A stretch of DNA of 64,000 nucleotides. Source: Paludibacter sp. GTDB lineage: Bacteria > Bacteroidota > Bacteroidia > Bacteroidales > Paludibacteraceae. The stretch is from assembly GCA_019163375.1 (NCBI GenBank), contig JAFLKK010000014.1:29035-93034 (forward strand), written 5' to 3'. Made by a program: the position numbers and the translations under genes. Shown here piece by piece: positions 17,082 through 26,587 of the stretch. Below the pieces are notes generated by a model that had not been told where the DNA came from, searched no databases, and was given only the letters and a program-made list of their open reading frames with translations. Every line of letters begins with the position of its first letter. The stretch's first letter is position 1.

Positions 17082-18614
17082 ATGATGACCAAAAATACTT
17101 TCGAGAAGTTCGAAGAGATAAATAAAATAGCTGAACTCGGTGGCGGTGAAGCCGGTATTGAAAAACAAAAGAAAGCGGGAAAACAAACTGCCCGCGAACG
17201 TATTGAAATGCTACTTGACGCAGGGACATTTGTGGAGATAGACAAATTCGTTTTACACAACAGCACCAACTACAACATGGATAAAAATAGGATTCCTGGC
17301 GATGGTGTAGTAACAGGTCATGGAAAAATCGATAATCGATTAGTATATGTCTATGCTTACGATTTTACAGTCTATGGAGGTTCGTTGAGCCGTACTAATG
17401 CCAATAAGATCGTAAAAATTCAAAAATTATCGCTCAAAAACGGCGCTCCAATTATTGCTTTGAACGATTCGGGAGGGGCACGCATACAAGAAGGCGTAAT
17501 GGCACTAAGTGGTTACTCCGAAATATTTTATCATAACATAAAAGCTTCGGGTGTAGTTCCACAACTATCAGCTATTCTGGGGCCGTGTGCAGGTGGAGCT
17601 TGTTACTCGCCCGCCCTTACCGACTTTATCTTTATGGTAAAAGAAAAGAGTTATATGTTTGTAACCGGACCCGATGTGGTCAAAGCGGTAACTCACGAAG
17701 AAGTGAGTAAAGAAGAATTAGGCGGTGCAGCCACACATAGCTCTAAGAGCGGAGTAGCTCATTTTATGGGTGAATCGGAAGAAGACACATTGATGATGAT
17801 ACGTGAATTGCTTAGCTTTTTACCATCAAATAATATGGAGGATGCTCCTATCGTCCCTACTTCGGACGACATTCGCCGTGAGAGCGAAAAACTCCAAACG
17901 CTCATTCCTCAAGATCCAAACATGCCTTATGACATCAAAGAACTAATTGAGGAAGTCGTAGATGACAAATATTTCTTCGAAGTAATGGGTAGTTTCGCTC
18001 CGAATATTGTAATTGGTTTTGCTCGCATGGGAGGTAAAACAGTAGGTATTGTAGCCAATCAACCTGCCTTTCTAGCGGGTGTGTTGGATATTGACGCTTC
18101 CGACAAAGCAGCTCGCTTCATTCGTTTGTGCGATTGCTTTGATATTCCTATTATCACTTTCGAAGATGTACCGGGATTCCTTCCCGGTTGCGATCAGGAA
18201 CACCACGGCATTATACGCCATGGAGCCAAAATAGTATATGCTTATGTGGAGGCAACCGTTCCAAAAATTACGGTCATCACACGTAAAGCCTATGGTGGGG
18301 CTTATATAGTTATGTCGTCGAAAGAAAGTGGTTCGGATGTAAACTTTGCTTATCCGTCAGCAGAAATAGCTGTAATGGGTGCTCAAGGAGCTGTCAATAT
18401 TCTGTACCGAAACTCAAAAGACGACGAGAAGCAAACTGCTCTTGATGAATATAACGAACTATTCTCTAATCCTTATCGAGCAGCTGAGTTGGGCTATATC
18501 GACGAAATCATCTTGCCGAAAGATACCCGTTTCAAACTCATTCAAGCCTTGGAAATGACGCAGAATAAAACAGAGACTAATCCGCCTAAAAAACATGGGA
18601 ATATGCCTTTGTAA
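17082..18614 (+). CDS. Carboxyltransferase subunit, propionyl-CoA carboxylase / methylmalonyl-CoA decarboxylase type
   Basis: The 510-residue protein belongs to the crotonase-fold carboxyltransferase family (PccB/MmdA). Visible motifs are the acyl-CoA pocket DSGGARIQEG near residue 127, the oxyanion loop GPCAGGACYSPALTDF near 167, and AYGGAYIVMSSK near 403. It moves the carboxyl group between biotin and propionyl-CoA. Together with the upstream subunits it would make or consume methylmalonyl-CoA in propionate metabolism; direction is not visible and no sodium-pump membrane subunit is encoded nearby. Start ATG ATG at 17082/17085 is ambiguous by one codon. Confidence 0.94.
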   Translation: MMTKNTFEKFEEINKIAELGGGEAGIEKQKKAGKQTARERIEMLLDAGTFVEIDKFVLHNSTNYNMDKNRIPGDGVVTGHGKIDNRLVYVYAYDFTVYGGSLSRTNANKIVKIQKLSLKNGAPIIALNDSGGARIQEGVMALSGYSEIFYHNIKASGVVPQLSAILGPCAGGACYSPALTDFIFMVKEKSYMFVTGPDVVKAVTHEEVSKEELGGAATHSSKSGVAHFMGESEEDTLMMIRELLSFLPSNNMEDAPIVPTSDDIRRESEKLQTLIPQDPNMPYDIKELIEEVVDDKYFFEVMGSFAPNIVIGFARMGGKTVGIVANQPAFLAGVLDIDASDKAARFIRLCDCFDIPIITFEDVPGFLPGCDQEHHGIIRHGAKIVYAYVEATVPKITVITRKAYGGAYIVMSSKESGSDVNFAYPSAEIAVMGAQGAVNILYRNSKDDEKQTALDEYNELFSNPYRAAELGYIDEIILPKDTRFKLIQALEMTQNKTETNPPKKHGNMPL

Positions 18615-18660
18615 TAAAAGGAACGGTCTAAGATTTCATAATAAAGATATCCGGCAATCT

Positions 18661-19428
18661 ATGATAAGAAACGAAACAACATTGCAACAGGCAAAATTTA
18701 TTGCTGAGTATGCAGCACACCTTATGGGGTGTGGCATTCACACGTCAAGAGTCATACGCAACACCAAACGTATCGGAGAAGCATTGGGCTTCGATGTGAA
18801 AATCAGTGTTTTCCAGAAAAGCATTATTTTGACAATATTAGATAACGAATCTCAACATACCTTTAGCGAGGTAATTGAGATTCCGGCTCTACCCATTAGT
18901 TTTAAACATAATTCGGAGCTGAGTGCTTTAAGTTGGGAGGCAGTTGACAGCCATTTGAATTTTGAACAAATCAATGAGAAATACACCCAAATAATATCAG
19001 CTCCCAGAATGAATGCTTTGCTATTGTTATTGTTGGTTGGACTTGCCAATGCCTCATTTTGTCGATTGTTTAAAGGTGATTGGCTCTCCATGCTCATTGT
19101 TTTTATTGCCACCATTGCAGGCTTCTTTGTCAGGACACAACTACAAAAACGGCATATAAATCATTATATAATCTTTATCGTATCTGCTTTTGTAGCTTCC
19201 TTGTTTTCGTCTGCCGCTTTGTTTTTCAATACAACTTCGGGTATTGCTCTTGCTACAAGTGTGTTGTACTTAATCCCTGGTGTTCCGTTGATTAATGGAG
19301 TAATTGATATTGTGGAAGGGCATACACTTACAGGAATCACTCGTTTGGCTAATGCTTTATTGCTGATAGTCTGTCTTGCTATTGGTCTCTCATTCACATT
19401 AATTTTATTTAAAGGTAGTTTAATATGA
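18661..19428 (+). CDS. Threonine/serine exporter family protein, N-terminal half (ThrE-like)
   Basis: I take ATG 18661, which avoids overlap with the carboxyltransferase gene and gives 255 residues; the frame is open back to 18595. The cytoplasmic first 110 residues carry the ThrE signature region (AAHLMGCGIHTSRVIRNTKRIGEALG), followed by about five membrane helices, one ending with LYLIPGVPLINGVIDI, a hallmark of ThrE proteins. In this split form the protein pairs with the next one, whose gene starts four bases before this one ends. The complex should export Thr, Ser or related small solutes across the inner membrane. Confidence 0.88.
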   Translation: MIRNETTLQQAKFIAEYAAHLMGCGIHTSRVIRNTKRIGEALGFDVKISVFQKSIILTILDNESQHTFSEVIEIPALPISFKHNSELSALSWEAVDSHLNFEQINEKYTQIISAPRMNALLLLLLVGLANASFCRLFKGDWLSMLIVFIATIAGFFVRTQLQKRHINHYIIFIVSAFVASLFSSAALFFNTTSGIALATSVLYLIPGVPLINGVIDIVEGHTLTGITRLANALLLIVCLAIGLSFTLILFKGSLI

Positions 19429-19919
19429 TATTCTTTGATATCCTTTTTGATGGCTTTTTTGCGGCTATTGCTGCAATTGGTTTTGGGGCTATTTCTGACC
19501 CACCAATACGCTCTTTTAAATTTATTGCTTTGCTTGGAGCTGTTGGTCATGCTTGTCGTTTTTGCTTAATGAATTATTTTCAGGTTGATATTGCGGTAGC
19601 ATCATTTGTAAGTGCATTAATAATTGGCTTTGGAAGTCTTTGGCTTGGAGGTAAAATTTATTGTCCGACTACTGTACTTTATATACCGGCTCTTCTGCCT
19701 ATGATTCCTGGAAAGTTTGCCTATAATACAGTTTTTGCACAAATTATGTTTTTGCAAAACATGGATCAGCCCATTCTAAAAGCAAAATACATGGAAATGT
19801 TTTTCTCCAATGGAATGATTACTTTTACGGTTATTTTTTTATTAGCTATAGGAGCTACTTTGCCCATGTTTATATTTGGCAAGAAGGCTTATTCATTGAC
19901 AAGGCGATTTTTTAAATAA
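19425..19919 (+). CDS. Threonine/serine exporter, C-terminal half (ThrE_2-like)
   Basis: The 164-residue protein has about four to five membrane helices and the motif YIPALLPMIPGKFAYNTVF, which corresponds to the second transport repeat of ThrE. The start overlaps the end of the first-half gene by four bases (translational coupling), so both halves should form one exporter. The start is plain ATG; no other domain is present. Confidence 0.88.
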   Translation: MIFFDILFDGFFAAIAAIGFGAISDPPIRSFKFIALLGAVGHACRFCLMNYFQVDIAVASFVSALIIGFGSLWLGGKIYCPTTVLYIPALLPMIPGKFAYNTVFAQIMFLQNMDQPILKAKYMEMFFSNGMITFTVIFLLAIGATLPMFIFGKKAYSLTRRFFK

Positions 19920-19944
19920 ACTGTAACAACAAAAAAAGTATCAA

Positions 19945-21102
19945 ATGATTATTTTAGAAGAACCGTATATTTCTCAATTATTGCTTGATTATTTGGAAGA
20001 ATCACAAATTCCGGTGTTGAGCAATACACTTTCCGAACATGCATGTTTATCTCACAAGAAGCTGAATGTAATAGACGAAAAAGCATTTATAGCTCATTAT
20101 AATACTACATCTCAACCTCGATTATACACCGTTTCTGAATATGCATTGAATTGGGTTTGTACTGTTTTACATAACGAAAAGTTAGTGGATCAAATAACAT
20201 TATTGAAAGATAAGGTTGCGTTTAGAAAAGTATGCAGTTGTATTTACGAAGATTTGCTCTTTGATGAGATTAGTTATACAGATTTATTCGAATTCAATAT
20301 CTCTGAAGTTCGTTTACCTGTAGTGCTAAAACCTTCTGTCGGATTTTTGAGTGCCGGCGTTTACACCATAACAAACCTAGATGATTGGAAAAATGCACTG
20401 GAGGATATTCAAAAAAACTTTTTGAAACTAGCTGGAACATTTCCAGATACGGTGGTTGGCGATGCTTGCTTTATCCTCGAATCATACATTCATGGTAGAG
20501 AATTTGCCATCGACCTATATTTCAAAGAAAAAGAGCCAATCATTATCAATATTTTCGAACACCCATTCACATCAAAAGAAGATGTAAGCGACCGTTTGTA
20601 TATTACCAACAAAACATTATTTGATGACTATCTGTCAATGTTTACAGAGCACATTACCCGTTTGAACAAGGTGTTAAACCTCAGCAATATTCCTGTTCAC
20701 ATGGAGATAAGAGTTGAAAGTGGGAAAATTGTTCCGATAGAGATCAATCCGCTTCGGTTTGCTGGCTTATGCTTAAATGAAATTCATTTTTATATCACCG
20801 GAAAACATCCTTTGAGTTACTATTTCTCAGGAACTCGCCCCGACTACAATTCAATGTGGAAGGATAAAGAAAGTAAAACATTCAGCTTCTCTATTATTGA
20901 GAAACCTGAAGGTTTTCAAAACGAGGCGTTGGATATTGAAAAGCTAAAACATGAATTTTCAAAAATATTAGAAGTAAGACTGGTTGACAATCCCCAGTTA
21001 AACATATTAGCTTTTGTTTTTTCGGAAGCCGAAACGACCAATAAATCAGAGATATCGAATATTCTAAATTTAGACGTAACGAAATTATTAAACTACAAAT
21101 AA
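19945..21102 (+). CDS. ATP-grasp domain protein
   Basis: The 385-residue protein fits the ATP-grasp fold: a lid/lysine region with PVVLKPSVGFLSAGVYTI near residue 127, an acidic stretch ACFILESYIHGREFAIDLYF near 173, and the metal-binding pair VHMEIRVESGKIVPIEINPLRF near 250. It should ligate a carboxylate to an amine or thiol via an acyl phosphate, but the substrate is unknown. It is placed between the exporter genes and O-acetylhomoserine sulfhydrylase, seven bases before the latter, so an amino-acid-derived product is plausible. Confidence 0.8.
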   Translation: MIILEEPYISQLLLDYLEESQIPVLSNTLSEHACLSHKKLNVIDEKAFIAHYNTTSQPRLYTVSEYALNWVCTVLHNEKLVDQITLLKDKVAFRKVCSCIYEDLLFDEISYTDLFEFNISEVRLPVVLKPSVGFLSAGVYTITNLDDWKNALEDIQKNFLKLAGTFPDTVVGDACFILESYIHGREFAIDLYFKEKEPIIINIFEHPFTSKEDVSDRLYITNKTLFDDYLSMFTEHITRLNKVLNLSNIPVHMEIRVESGKIVPIEINPLRFAGLCLNEIHFYITGKHPLSYYFSGTRPDYNSMWKDKESKTFSFSIIEKPEGFQNEALDIEKLKHEFSKILEVRLVDNPQLNILAFVFSEAETTNKSEISNILNLDVTKLLNYK

Positions 21103-21108
21103 AAGGAA

Positions 21109-22395
21109 ATGGAAAGAAAATTAAGTTCGGAAACAATTTGCGTACAGGCAGGTTGGAAACCAAAGAAAGGGGAACCACGCGTATTACCGATTTATCAAAG
21201 TACCACCTTTAAATACGATACCAGTGAGGAAATGGGCAAATTGTTCGATTTGGAAGAAAGTGGTTATTTCTACACCCGCTTGCAAAACCCCACCAACGAT
21301 GCCGTTGCTTCTAAAATTGCCGAATTAGAAGGCGGTGTAGGAGCTATGCTAACTTCATCGGGGCAAGCCGCTTCGTTTTATGCTATCTTTAATATTTGCT
21401 CGGCAGGCGACCATTTTGTAAGCGCATCTGCTATTTATGGCGGAACATTCAATTTGTTTGCTGTTACGCTTAAAAAACTGGGCATCGAAGTTTCATTCGT
21501 TGACCAAGACGCTACGAACGAAGAAATTGCTGCCGCCTTCCGCCCAAACACCAAAGCCTTGTTTGCCGAAACCATTGCCAATCCGGGTTTATCAGTACTC
21601 GACATCGAAAAATTTGCAAGCATAGCTCACAGTCAAGGCGTACCACTTATCGTGGATAACACTTTTCCAACTCCTATCAACTGTCGTCCTTTCGAATGGG
21701 GAGCGGATATTGTGATACATTCCACTACCAAATACATGGACGGGCACGCCAGTTCGGTCGGTGGAGCGATTGTGGATAGCGGCAATTTCGATTGGAATGC
21801 GTATAAAGATAAATTTCCCGGGCTTACCGAACCTGATCCTTCGTATCACGGATTGACTTATACCGAAAGCTTTGGAAAAATGGCGTATATCACCAAAGCC
21901 ACCGTGCAACTGATGCGCGATTTAGGCTCTATTCAATCACCTCAGAATTCTTTTTTAATCAACATAGGACTAGAAACTTTACATTTGCGCATGGCTCGCC
22001 ATTGCGAGAACGCTCAGAAAGTGGCAGAACATCTGCAAAAAGACGAACGGGTAGCATGGATTCACTATTGCGGACTGAAAGGAGATAAGTATTACGAAAC
22101 AGCAGAGAAATACCTACCAAATGGTTCATGCGGTGTAATCACATTTGGACTGAAAGGCGGGCGGGATAATTCTATTCGCTTTATGGATAACCTTGAACTC
22201 GCAGCCATCGTAACTCACGTAGCCGATGCGCGAACTTCAGTGCTTCATCCTGCCAGTCACACCCACCGTCAACTTTCCGACGAACAACTAATTGCTGCCG
22301 GAGTAGCTCCCGATTTAATTCGCTTTTCGGTAGGCATAGAGAATGTAAATGATATTATTGCTGACATTGATCAAGCCTTGGCAAAAGCATATTAG
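21109..22395 (+). CDS. O-acetylhomoserine sulfhydrylase (O-acetyl-L-homoserine aminocarboxypropyltransferase)
   Basis: The 428-residue PLP enzyme of the Cys/Met metabolism family makes homocysteine (or methionine) from O-acetylhomoserine and sulfide. Motifs: SSGQAA near residue 85, the PLP site region VDNTFPTP near 184, and the Schiff-base lysine in IHSTTKYMDGH near 208, then ADARTSVLHPASHTHRQLS near 380 which is typical of the MetY/CysD group. It closes the plus-strand run that starts with pckA and ends at the terminator at 22415. Homocysteine is the substrate of B12-dependent MetH, so cobalamin control could be meaningful. Confidence 0.92.
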   Translation: MERKLSSETICVQAGWKPKKGEPRVLPIYQSTTFKYDTSEEMGKLFDLEESGYFYTRLQNPTNDAVASKIAELEGGVGAMLTSSGQAASFYAIFNICSAGDHFVSASAIYGGTFNLFAVTLKKLGIEVSFVDQDATNEEIAAAFRPNTKALFAETIANPGLSVLDIEKFASIAHSQGVPLIVDNTFPTPINCRPFEWGADIVIHSTTKYMDGHASSVGGAIVDSGNFDWNAYKDKFPGLTEPDPSYHGLTYTESFGKMAYITKATVQLMRDLGSIQSPQNSFLINIGLETLHLRMARHCENAQKVAEHLQKDERVAWIHYCGLKGDKYYETAEKYLPNGSCGVITFGLKGGRDNSIRFMDNLELAAIVTHVADARTSVLHPASHTHRQLSDEQLIAAGVAPDLIRFSVGIENVNDIIADIDQALAKAY

Positions 22396-22414
22396 ACATA
22401 TTCTTCATATTCGT

Positions 22415-22452
22415 AAAAAAAATAGCGACTCATCTCTGAATCGCTATTTTTT
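22415..22452. terminator. Bidirectional rho-independent terminator
   Basis: Arms AAAAAATAGCGA (22415-22426) and TCGCTATTTTTT (22441-22452) enclose a 14-base loop. It lies 19 bases after the sulfhydrylase stop and 23 bases from the stop of the convergent receptor gene, so it serves both. Confidence 0.85.
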
Positions 22453-22475
22453 ATGAACTATTGATCTTTTTACAA

Positions 22476-24749
22476 CTAAATATTTAGCTTTAACCCAACA
22501 AATATCGAACGAGGTAAAGAAGGTCCGTATACAAAACCGGCGTCCCTAAATTCACCTTTATCGAAATCTTTCTGGTAACTATTTAGAATGTTTTGTACGC
22601 CTGCGTTGATTTGTAACTTTGTATCTTCACTTATCAAGAAGTCATAAGACATTCGGAAATTCATATCCAGGAACTCCGGCGTTTTCACTTCTTCATCCTC
22701 TGCAACATATCCTGCGTAATGTTGAACGAACATTGAGCCTGTGTAAGTGCCAGAGAGTGCTAACGTGAATTGTTTTGCCGGATTGTATGTCAGGGTCAAA
22801 TAGCTATATTTATTCGGTGTTCTGAACATATTTCGTTGGGGTAATACATTCGGATTCTCGCTCCATTTCTGATTTTCTTTATATTTACTTTGTTGTAAAG
22901 TAGCCCCCATTTGGAACTGAAATTGAGAACTTGCCATTATCTTAGCTTCTACATTCACCCCTTTCACCACTGCTCCTAAACCATTTCGTCTCATCAGAAT
23001 CGAATTCCCATCCGCATCTATGCCATCTTCTTCAAGCACAAATACATTGTTCAGGTTTGTGTAGAATCCTTCAATTAATAAATTTGTTTGTACTTTCCCA
23101 AATTGTTTGTAGAAGTCACCCGAAACACTAAAACTGTTGGAGCGTTCTGTTTTTAAATTTGGATCAAGTTTTATGATTTGAACTTGACCGGCTACTGCTG
23201 TAATGTGTAAATCTTCATCAAAAGCCTGCGGTGCACGAAATCCGCTTCCATAACTTGCTCTAAAGTTAACTGATTCTGATGGATTATAACGAAGATTCAG
23301 ACGAGGACTAAAAATAGGGTCTTTAATTAGATTGTGTTTGTCAAATCTCCCTCCAACCAAAACACTCCAGTATTTATTCTTCCATTCATTCTGAAAATAA
23401 GCACTATAAGTATATACTGTTTGGTCAAGCTGTCTGTCATAACCCAATTGTTTATCAACCATGTTATTGTAACTATACTCAGCTCCAAGGGTCAAATCCG
23501 ATGGCATAAACAATAATTTTTCCATGGCATACATATATTGTGCACCCGTTACAGATGATAAATCTTTAGTCGTTCCATAGGCGTTAGGATCTTTACCCGC
23601 ACCATAATAACTTTTACGGGCAATATTTTGGGCAGAGGTGAAGATATTCAACCGGTGTTTGTAATCTGCCGAAAATAAATCATATTTCAAACCTCCACTA
23701 TTGATATTATGTTCTATTTGCTCGGTAATATCGGCTTGATGTGCAGGTAAATCCAGTTTGTTTCCGCCTCGTCTAAATTCCCCTAGGTTGTGATATTCGG
23801 CAGTCAGCTTACTCTGATTACTGGTTTTGTAATACGACCGAAAACCGACATTCCGGCTCTGAAGGACTCCAATTTCGGTAAATCCATCGCCATCTGCATC
23901 ATACGCACTTCGCTGGCGCGAAGAAGCATATAAACTTACTCCGGTTTTATTATCTTTAGAAACCAAGGCCGCATTCAGCGAAGTATTTACATCGGGGATA
24001 TTTCCACCTATGAAAGTGGTTTGATTTGACAATGTAAGCGAATTGTTTAACGGCTCTTTAGTGATAATATTAATAGTCCCGGCAATAGCGTTGGAGCCAA
24101 ACAGTGCTGAGCCTCCGCCTCTTACAACTTCAACTCGTTCAATCATATTTGTAGGAATCTGCTCTATACCATACACCCCTGCCAATGCACTGAAAATGGG
24201 TCTGCTGTCAATAAGTATCTGAGAATATGGCCCATCAAGTCCATTGATGCGCACTTGCTGAAAGCCACAATTCTGACAATTGGTTTCTACGCGCAATCCG
24301 GGCTGGAAGCTGAGGCCTTGAGCAAGACAAACAGAACTAGTTGTCTCGAAAAGCTTTGGAGTAATAATATTCACAATATTTGAAGCTTCCCTTTTGGTTG
24401 TTTCGTTTCTGTTACTACTAACCACTACTTCATTCAATTGCACCAAATCTTCGGACACTTCAAAATTTATTTCATTTGCCTTGCCTGCCAAAACAACAAT
24501 TTCTTTTTCTACCGGAGCATATCCAATTCCTTTTACTGTAATTATTTGCTTCCCCTCCGCAACATTACCTAGTTTATAATGTCCTGTAGCATCAGTTCTT
24601 GTCCCAATTGTTGTTCCTTTCACTGCTATGGTTATATACGACAGATGTTCTCTTGTTTTATCATTTACAACATGACCAACGATGTTTGTTTCGGCAGCAA
24701 ACGCCCCAACCGAAAATAGACTTAATACTATACTTATTATTATTTTCAT
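22476..24749 (-). CDS. TonB-dependent receptor with carboxypeptidase-regulatory-like domain
   Basis: The 757-residue receptor has a signal peptide (to about AFA, residue 18), a CarboxypepD-reg-like domain (about 23-100), a plug domain (about 115-230) with NGLDGPYSQILIDSRPIF and GGGSALFGSNAIAGTINIIT, and a beta-barrel ending LPRSIFVGLKLNI. It is of the BtuB/HmuR-type plug family; metal, haem or cobalamin is the likely class of ligand. A Cys pair in the plug (NCQNCGFQQV) is unusual and may bind metal. It is preceded on the same strand by a secreted protein gene (gap 8 bases), and a His-rich protein is encoded further upstream, pointing to a metal-related locus. Confidence 0.88.
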   Translation of the reverse strand: MKIIISIVLSLFSVGAFAAETNIVGHVVNDKTREHLSYITIAVKGTTIGTRTDATGHYKLGNVAEGKQIITVKGIGYAPVEKEIVVLAGKANEINFEVSEDLVQLNEVVVSSNRNETTKREASNIVNIITPKLFETTSSVCLAQGLSFQPGLRVETNCQNCGFQQVRINGLDGPYSQILIDSRPIFSALAGVYGIEQIPTNMIERVEVVRGGGSALFGSNAIAGTINIITKEPLNNSLTLSNQTTFIGGNIPDVNTSLNAALVSKDNKTGVSLYASSRQRSAYDADGDGFTEIGVLQSRNVGFRSYYKTSNQSKLTAEYHNLGEFRRGGNKLDLPAHQADITEQIEHNINSGGLKYDLFSADYKHRLNIFTSAQNIARKSYYGAGKDPNAYGTTKDLSSVTGAQYMYAMEKLLFMPSDLTLGAEYSYNNMVDKQLGYDRQLDQTVYTYSAYFQNEWKNKYWSVLVGGRFDKHNLIKDPIFSPRLNLRYNPSESVNFRASYGSGFRAPQAFDEDLHITAVAGQVQIIKLDPNLKTERSNSFSVSGDFYKQFGKVQTNLLIEGFYTNLNNVFVLEEDGIDADGNSILMRRNGLGAVVKGVNVEAKIMASSQFQFQMGATLQQSKYKENQKWSENPNVLPQRNMFRTPNKYSYLTLTYNPAKQFTLALSGTYTGSMFVQHYAGYVAEDEEVKTPEFLDMNFRMSYDFLISEDTKLQINAGVQNILNSYQKDFDKGEFRDAGFVYGPSLPRSIFVGLKLNI

Positions 24750-24757
24750 ATATCTTT

Positions 24758-25345
24758 TTATTTGATTATGTTTAGAAAAGCATTGATTTCGAATTGCCCA
24801 TTCTCACTTCTTGTGAGTAATGATTTATTGGTAGGAAAATGACTCGTCAATTTACGGTCAAGTTGCCTGTCCTTTAATAGCGCAAGCCTTATATTAGTCG
24901 TATTCAAATTTTGAACAGAATCGGCTATGGTAGTGCTAAAGAAATACTCACTCACCTTTATACGTTTATAACGAGTTGAATGAACTGTTGCTTTGGGAAT
25001 ACTGATTTCCTTTTCTTTTGAATAAATGCAGATATTCGAAGCGTCTAACAATAGATAATTGTCATTATCAACTATTTTGTATACCTTTTTATCAGGCATT
25101 CTGACAGCAAAAACCTCTTTCTTTAAAATTTTTCGCTCTCCTCTACTTGTTTTTATCCATATATATGGACGAAAGAAAAAGTCATCAATTCTTAAGGCCT
25201 TATGCTGAGTAGTGTCAGCAACTATCGAGACTCTATTCTTCTGATAGTCTTCAGCAGAACTAAAAATACCGGGATATAAGTTCCCAGCAGTGCATATTAT
25301 GGGCAAGGCTAACCCATAATAAAGCAATAATATCTTTATTTTCAT
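24758..25345 (-). CDS. Secreted protein of unknown function, paired with the TonB receptor
   Basis: The 195-residue protein has a signal peptide (MKIKILLLYYGLALPIICTAG) and no membrane segment afterwards. Residues 50-120 are beta-rich with many Lys/Ile, and the C-terminal part is Asn- and Thr-rich. I do not recognise a family. It lies eight bases upstream of the receptor gene on the same strand, so it is likely to be a periplasmic or surface partner of that receptor. Confidence 0.7.
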   Translation of the reverse strand: MKIKILLLYYGLALPIICTAGNLYPGIFSSAEDYQKNRVSIVADTTQHKALRIDDFFFRPYIWIKTSRGERKILKKEVFAVRMPDKKVYKIVDNDNYLLLDASNICIYSKEKEISIPKATVHSTRYKRIKVSEYFFSTTIADSVQNLNTTNIRLALLKDRQLDRKLTSHFPTNKSLLTRSENGQFEINAFLNIIK

Positions 25346-25401
25346 TTTGAAATTATATGTTTAAACACACATTGAGCTAAAACATGTAATTTGAGATTAC
25401 T

Positions 25402-25409
25402 CAAAATTA
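25402..25409 (-). promoter_or_regulatory. -7 promoter box for the secreted-protein/receptor unit
   Basis: On the minus strand this reads TAATTTTG, matching TAnnTTTG, 57 bases upstream of the start codon at 25345. The rest of the 260-base gap up to 25605 is AT-rich with no other structure that I can support. Confidence 0.45.
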
Positions 25410-25605
25410 CTTGCATAAACAAATGCGTATCACATGTTTACGATTTTTATTTTTACGGAATATTATCGCACAGAAAAAGGCATGGCGTGACTCGTCAATA
25501 AACATTAATTGGACAAATGCCAACTAATGCTTATCACTTAAGGCATAGAAAATCAAAGTGATATTTCTTGTAACTTTTCTGTGCAAATAGTGTAATAAAT
25601 AGAAA

Positions 25606-25971
25606 TCAACACGCTGGAGGTGCTCTTGAGGGAAGATGAAAATGAGTTAGAATAGTGATATCCTGGCTAGAAAAATAGCGTATGATTGACTGTGCCACTA
25701 ATAGTGGTTGCTGATAAGGCATTGAAACGGTCAATTCTTCGCTATTAATTTTATTCAGTTCGTGAATAACATCATAAGCAGATACCGGGTGAGTATGTTT
25801 CTTGACAGGTTTATTAGAATCAGACTCGGATTTGTAAAAGTGAGAGTGTACAACTGCCAGTCCATTTACAATATGGATATGGTAAAACAGGGTTATACCG
25901 CTATAGTACCCTAAAAAAAGGAACAAGAGCGATAGTTTAAGAAACCTTGTTATAGATTGTTTAAAACTCAT
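25606..25971 (-). CDS. His-rich membrane-anchored or secreted protein
   Basis: The 121-residue protein has one hydrophobic segment near residues 12-30 (LKLSLLFLFLGYYSGITLFY) directly followed by HIHIVNGLAVVHSHFY, and later KKHTHPVSAYD and THFHL. The histidine pairs suggest binding of zinc, copper or similar metal, and proteins of this look are found near metal-linked TonB receptors in Bacteroidota. It ends in PPAC. It is transcribed toward the TonB receptor pair but separated from it by 260 bases with its own promoter in between. A -7 box (TAATTTTG, 25976-25983) is only five bases from the ATG, so the message would be nearly leaderless. Confidence 0.65.
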   Translation of the reverse strand: MSFKQSITRFLKLSLLFLFLGYYSGITLFYHIHIVNGLAVVHSHFYKSESDSNKPVKKHTHPVSAYDVIHELNKINSEELTVSMPYQQPLLVAQSIIRYFSSQDITILTHFHLPSRAPPAC

Positions 25972-26301
25972 AGTGCAAAATTACAAATCTTTTTTAGTTA
26001 TGACAATACCTATAAGTGGGGATTTTGAAGTTATGTCCAATTGTTTTGACAATGAAAATAATTTGTCGTGCAATTGTCTCCGAGAATACAAAACTATTAA
26101 ACATAATGTTGTTAGCAAATAGCCAACTCCAAATACCAATTGTATTACATTTTTATTTTGGAAAACTTTTTAGCGAAACATAAATTTCATATTGCAACAT
26201 ATCAATACAATAGAAATTAAAACAGAAAACTTTATAAAAATAGAATGAAAAATAATCGAATATATTACATAGCTAGTTCAAAAAATAAACTACCTTTGCA
26301 T

Positions 26302-26587
26302 TGCAAACGGTTCCATTCTAATGGATGAAAAGGGAATCGGGTGAAAATCCCGAACTATCCCCGTAGCTGTAAGCTCCAGAAGCAATTGACAGTTGATAAT
26401 TTACAATTGACAGTTACTTTTAAAGATTTTGAACAACCCTCATGCCACTGAAACATCAGTTATCAGTCATCGGTTATCAGTTATCAGTTTAAGTCAGTCT
26501 GGCTTTTTTCTGATTACTGTTCACTGTTTACTGTTCACTGACATCGGGAAGGCCGTTCAACAACCGGAGTGAGTCAGAAGACCTGCC
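26302..26587 (+). ncRNA. Cobalamin riboswitch 4 (upstream of nrdD)
   Basis: Boxes: AAAAGGGAATCGGGTG near 26326-26343, CCCCGTAGCTGTAAGCTCC near 26359-26377, TGCCACTG near 26443-26450, GGGAAGGC near 26546-26553 and GTCAGAAGACCTGCC ending at 26587. A -7 box TACCTTTG (26290-26297) sets the start. Two variable arms contain repeats: AATTGACAGTT-type units at 26384-26416 and heptamers CAGTTAT / CTGTTCA / CTGTTTA at 26457-26541. The class III anaerobic ribonucleotide reductase follows after about 200 bases. Confidence 0.93.
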
